Source: Climacium dendroides | Lineage: Eukaryota; Streptophyta; Bryopsida; Hypnales; Climaciaceae | Length of the DNA stretch: 64,000 nucleotides | Assembly: GCA_950106755.1 (NCBI GenBank) | Contig: OX467088.1 | Location: 12,880,001-12,944,000 of the forward strand | Reading direction: 5' to 3' | Shown here: positions 59,341 through 64,000 of the stretch, in pieces | Position numbering within the stretch: position 1 is the first letter of the stretch | How the letters are laid out: every line of letters begins with the position of its first letter | Made by a program: the position numbers and the translations under genes | The notes under the pieces: generated by a model | What the model was told of the DNA's origin: nothing | The model's database searches: none | Seen by the model: the letters and a program-made list of their open reading frames with translations, nothing else

Positions 59341-62300
59341 TACAGAAAGGCCTATTATAACCCGAAATTCACGTAATGGGAACATCATGGCTTTAGCACC
59401 ATTACTGAAATTACATGACTTGAAAAATCGGCTAACTTTTTTGGCGAACCTGTCTTTGTTGCTATAGTGATCAATTTCATTTTTAAAAAGGTAGTCCTAT
59501 AACAAGCCAAGTGAGAATCAGCCTCAAAGTGTGATTAAATCGTTCCTATACTTCATTGCAATTGGTTGATTGTTGATTCTCAAGATTTTGGTTTTATGAT
59601 CAAGCTATGTGACAATTTTAGTGGCCTATAGTAGGGAGCTTCCACTTTGAAAATTCATAGTAATTACATGTATAATCCAAAAAATTTAAATATTTTTTGA
59701 AAATTCATGATTTTCAATTGCTAATATTAAAAAAATAATTTTTTTTGGAAAAATGCCTCCAACTGAAGTAAACCAGCCCATAACAGGCGAACTCCCTAAT
59801 ATAGACATCTATCACACAACCCATTACATTTTTTCATCAATCTATCTCAGGTTTTTTTTAAATTAATGTAAGCAAGACTTCATTAGGTAGGTTAATGACT
59901 AAAATCAATGTTTTGTGTGATGGTGATGGAGATGTTAGAGACTATTTTAGGAACTTGCACCTTTCTAGTGTAATTCATTACATGAACTACCTTTTTTTAT
60001 TCCTTTATGTCATGTCCATGTTAGAAAATATTTCAACCATGTTAAAAAAATTTATAATTGCATTAGGTGGTTTGATGACTACCATGGATATAGTTATTGA
60101 TGGCTTTGGAGGTAGTCTAAAGACTGTTTTGAGCCATTTGTCCAATTCACTTAAAAATTTGTAACAAATTCATACTTCGTCAAAAAAATTAAATTTCAAT
60201 TGCTCCCCATTTTTCATGTTTGCCTATATATGGAAAAAAAATTAAATTTAAAATATGTCAACATGTCAAAATATATTGTCAAATATGTCAACATGTTTAA
60301 TTAGGAAGAAGTTGGATTGCTAGTATATTGATTTTGAATGTCAACATGTTGGCCATTTTGACAACCGAGTTGACAACAACTAGCCTACAACTTGAACTCT
60401 CATATTCTTAAGTCTAATAGTTAAAGCATAGGTAGAAGTATAAATTAACCACTACATTTTCAACTCCCTCATAATTTTTCCTTCATATCGTATGTGTTTT
60501 TTCCCTACTATACATTCTACAATTACATAGTCATTTTAACAAACAATCACTTTTCCAAGCAATTTTTATGAAGTTTACCTTGAAAATAGGATTGACACTT
60601 TATTGTGCAACAATAAAGTTACTCCTAATGCACTTCATTAGCTAAAATGATATTGTTTTGGTCAAGCTTTTAGGAATGCAATATATTTTTTAGGCTATTT
60701 TTTTGAAACTTTTATGTAATATAGGGAGTGTTGTATACTTGTATTGTACTATACTTGCAAACTTCTATATACGCTTGACCATACTAACATTCACAAGCTT
60801 ACCCCTTAACAAGTAATGCAATGAAATGGAAACAAGTCATGTCAAAAGACCATACTAGATGAACGGAAAATTTTTAAGAGTTAGTTATATTTGTTGTTCA
60901 TACTTGGAGTATCATAATTATGTGTGCCACATGCCAATTAATAGAGAAGCAAGTATTAATTTGGGTACTAACTATTGCCTAAAAATCCATGTATATACTT
61001 ATCAATATATATTCATATGTATTTGTTCAACAAATTAGGTTCGTGGTAGTTAGAATCACCATGTATGAGAAAGTGCCAAATCAAAAAAATTGAGGTACCT
61101 TTTTACATTAATATTTTAAATTTTTTAACTAGTTGTTATACCCTTCTACCACCAACTTTTCATGTTTTCTAATGTAATATTCTTCACACACATATCACCC
61201 CTTTTATTACCAACAAACATGCATATCCATTTTTTCATTTATATATAGGGCATTATGAATGTTTATTTATCCACCCTTGGTAAACACACGAGTACAACAA
61301 AGTTCTTGCTGTTGGATGTGATTTTGTCCTAATGGGTGCCTAAATGTTAGTCCATTGAACCTTTCACATATGAATCCTTTTTAGTGCATAAACATACATA
61401 AACTTGCAAACAACTAAGAAAAATAGGCTAAAGTACAAGTTTTATCTTAACCAATTCCGTGACCAATTCAAATTAACTAGGCTGTTGTGGTTTTTGAGTA
61501 AAGGTAGTGAAAATCTAAATTTAAAAATTCTAATTAGTAAAGAATTTTATGCAAATTCCAAAAATATAAGACTCGATGTGATCCGACTTTTTTATCAAAA
61601 GTTATGGATGGATGAAGTTTAACCTTTAGAAGGCTACTTAAACTTCATCCACTTTTTAAAAAGTTTTATTTATGTCAGGTAATTTCTAAACTTGGATTAT
61701 AGTCTTATAGTATTAATTCTTAACTAAATTCCAAGTTTGGACTAGAATTAACATTTTCTAACCAACTTCATCCAATTTTTTAATTTAAACTTCATCCTTT
61801 GTTTCATCCTAGGGTTTCAAGAGTATCTATGTTTGAACTTTGAATTATCTTTGGATTATTTGAAATGCCTTCTTTGTAAATCAAATCCTAACTTTTTCTT
61901 TTGATTAAATTTTAAATTGGTTTTGTATTACTTCCTTAATACTAAGTATATGGAATGATTTTTAGTCAATTACTATATTTGGTTATTTATCATTTGTCCC
62001 TTATAAAATCTAACTTTGAATTTTCAAAATGGTAAAATACTTTAAATTTCACTTTTCCTATCAAAAGTTATTGATGGATGAAGTTTGATTGCTAATCGAT
62101 GTTTTAAACTTCATCTATTAATTACTATTAATCTAATTTTTAAAATTAACTTTTAATTTCACTTATGGATTCTAAATTATTTTTTAGTTTTAGTTTTTTA
62201 ATCTTATTTCCTTTGGATGATATTAGTTGTTCTTCATCCAATCTACATGCTAAACTTCATCCTTTCATATCTTGCTCGTTTTAACTCTATTTTCTAAGTG

Positions 62301-63675
62301 TCATATGTTTTTGGGAACCTCTAATCCTAATCTACAAGATTTCATATAAACTTCGAAGAAAACCTAATCTTGAACCTTTGAATCAGACTTTTAGTTCAGC
62401 TAAGTGTTTCAATAGCTAATCAAAATAATTCAATAAAAAATAGGGTATTTAGTAACTTACCTTAGATTGGGTCTCATCAGTCTATGGGTGGTCAAATACT
62501 CCTTGATATTCTCCATCATCTACCATCCTTTTTTTTATCTGATAATTTGCTCATTACTTTAAAGGATTGGAATTAATACAAGCTGTAGGAATTCTAAACT
62601 TCTCACTTTCTTCCTTTCTCTCCCTTTTACTTCTTTTGTTTCTTCTAACACTACTCTCCTTTCATTATTATATCCCATGTTTGGAATAGAATATTAATAC
62701 TAATTTCAAGAAAATAATTGATAAACTTGAGATGTCCTTATTCTCTACAATTATTTTTCTAATGTCTTTCCTAATGGTCACTTGGGAATACTTCTAAATT
62801 CTTCCTAATCAAGTTGGTTCTTTTTCTTCTACTAATGTCTTCTATTACACTTGAAGTTTCTTCCTTTCTCTCCTTATTTTCAAGTCTTTTGCAATGAGCT
62901 ATGGCTATGGTGGTTGAGATCTCTTCCTATTTTTTCTATCTCCCTCTTCTTCCTTCTTCTTTCTTCTACTACAACCTCCCTCCTGTTCTTCTATTCTATT
63001 AGAATTGGAGAGATAAGGCTTGTCTAAATTTTGTTTATATGACACCCTTCAAAAAATAAATTCCTCCAACCTACCTCCTTTTTATTCCACAGTTTTGAGC
63101 TTGCTCCTTGATTGTTGGTTTGCTGACTATTGGTCGTTGGCTGCCAAGCCCATTGAATTTTTTTCTTTTTTGTTTAATAAAAAAGATACAATACTAAGGA
63201 GATCAAGGTCAACACATTCTAATGGGATTATCTAGTTCTTACAATTCTAATTTTAGAGCCAATAAGAATTCAATCCATTAAAAGTTAGTTTTTGGACACT
63301 AAATTTTGTGTGAAGTCAAAGCTTTGCCACATTTCCACTTTACTCCAAATTTCTAACACAATCCAAAAATTTTGAGTCAAAGCTTTCATTAGAAAAAAAA
63401 CGTATCTGGCACAACTAGCTACTATGCAACTACTGTAGTGTCCTATACAACTATCTTGCAATCGTAAGACCTCTCTATTAGCACCAAATTTAAAGTAATT
63501 GTTTTATGTTGTTGTTTTACTCCATTGATACATTATTTTAGTCGCAAAGCAGTCAATCTATAGTTGCAAAAAACGATTAGTAAACAACTAGGAAAAGATT
63601 GTAATTGTAAAATGACCATAGTTATTTCTTGGTCGCTTTCTAGTCATACACTAGTTGTTTTTTAGTCATTTCCTA
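59341..63675. other. AT-rich intergenic
   Basis: No exon or strong repeat. Short words such as ATATGTCAACATG (60250-60300) and GGATGAAGTTTAA (61600-62100) recur. The open frames are AT-rich and look like chance. Confidence 0.5.
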
Positions 63676-63838
63676 CAGTACTAGAAAATTCAATTTTTTT
63701 TGTTGATTAGGTTACATAGATTTGATTCACTTTTCTATTAGTTTGGAGAGTAATTTGTTGATTTGGATAGAAATCAATAGAAATGTGAACCTAATGAATG
63801 TGACCAAATCATCAAAAAAATTGAATTTTTTAATAGTG
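63676..63838. mobile_element. Decayed CACTA-like foldback element
   Basis: Left end CAGTACTAGAAAATTCAATT and right end (inverted) CACTATTAAAAAATTCAATT pair, and the inversion continues through GGTTACAT/ATGTGACC-like words. It resembles the intact CACTA MITE at 34780. No 3 bp duplication is visible. Confidence 0.45.
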
Positions 63839-64000
63839 GAGCTAGTTGTTTCTTAGTTGTTTTCTGGTTGTTTCCTAGTTGCTTTCAAAGTTCATTCTCA
63901 TTTGTCTTATATCAATTGTCCCATATCAATTGTAAAGAGTACCATTAGGTTGAACATATAAGACTTGTAAACTTATGCTATGAATTTTGTTGATTTAATT

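Noticed and set aside
59895..60164. 89-codon plus-strand frame in the AT-rich right end
   Set aside because: No domain, no conserved context, and similar frames occur by chance throughout the AT-rich tracts.
1..64000. tRNA, rRNA or other structured RNA genes
   Set aside because: None could be recognised by eye. A covariance-model scan would be needed to exclude them.

Overview
The window looks like nuclear DNA of a streptophyte (plant-lineage) organism with a very repeat-rich genome. GT-AG introns, a recognisable plant MRS2-type magnesium-transporter relic, single genes separated by long AT-rich tracts, and dense MITEs, decayed transposons and palindromic satellites all point this way. A charophyte alga such as Chara is my best guess. 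That guess is inference, because no ribosomal or organellar marker is present.

Layout. Positions 1-5024 (minus strand) hold a long multi-exon gene-like unit that runs off the left edge and is broken by four in-frame stops and one frameshift. Its upstream side (5.02-6.49 kb) carries about 20 copies of a 20-22 bp palindrome (consensus TTCAGAGCGGYCGCTCTGAA and its reverse). Positions 7.9-9.4 kb are a tandem noncoding repeat. Positions 10.3-11.55 kb (minus) contain a small gene split into short exons whose reading phases join perfectly at its 3' end. Positions 13.29-14.18 kb hold a second array of the same palindrome with a 62 bp period. It lies directly upstream of a four-exon transposon-type gene (14.82-17.96 kb, plus) with the DUF7869 signature and a single nonsense codon.

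Positions 18-26.7 kb are AT-rich and hold simple repeats, a pseudogene (22.39-22.84 kb), the 3' end of a dead LINE with its RT zinc finger, and a 153 bp hAT-type MITE. From 26.7 to 31.7 kb and again from 53.9 to 58.7 kb lies a duplicated ~5 kb block. Each copy carries an untranslated leader exon and a two-exon gene for a type II membrane protein that resembles GT23 (alpha-1,6-fucosyltransferase/NodZ-like) glycosyltransferases. These two are the only genes here that look fully intact and recognisable. Between the copies lie an MRS2 relic (32.5-33.07 kb), a CACTA MITE, a 314-339 bp MITE family, a nested insertion, further hAT MITEs and a 1.5 kb element with very long inverted ends. The last 5 kb (58.7-64 kb) are AT-rich and essentially featureless.

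Functionally this is a gene-poor, transposon-dominated region. The paired glycosyltransferases probably act in Golgi glycan or wall-polymer fucosylation. Most other coding traces are mobile-element remnants. The most unusual signal is the palindromic repeat family, which sits at the 5' side of two otherwise unrelated element-like genes and also occurs in introns.
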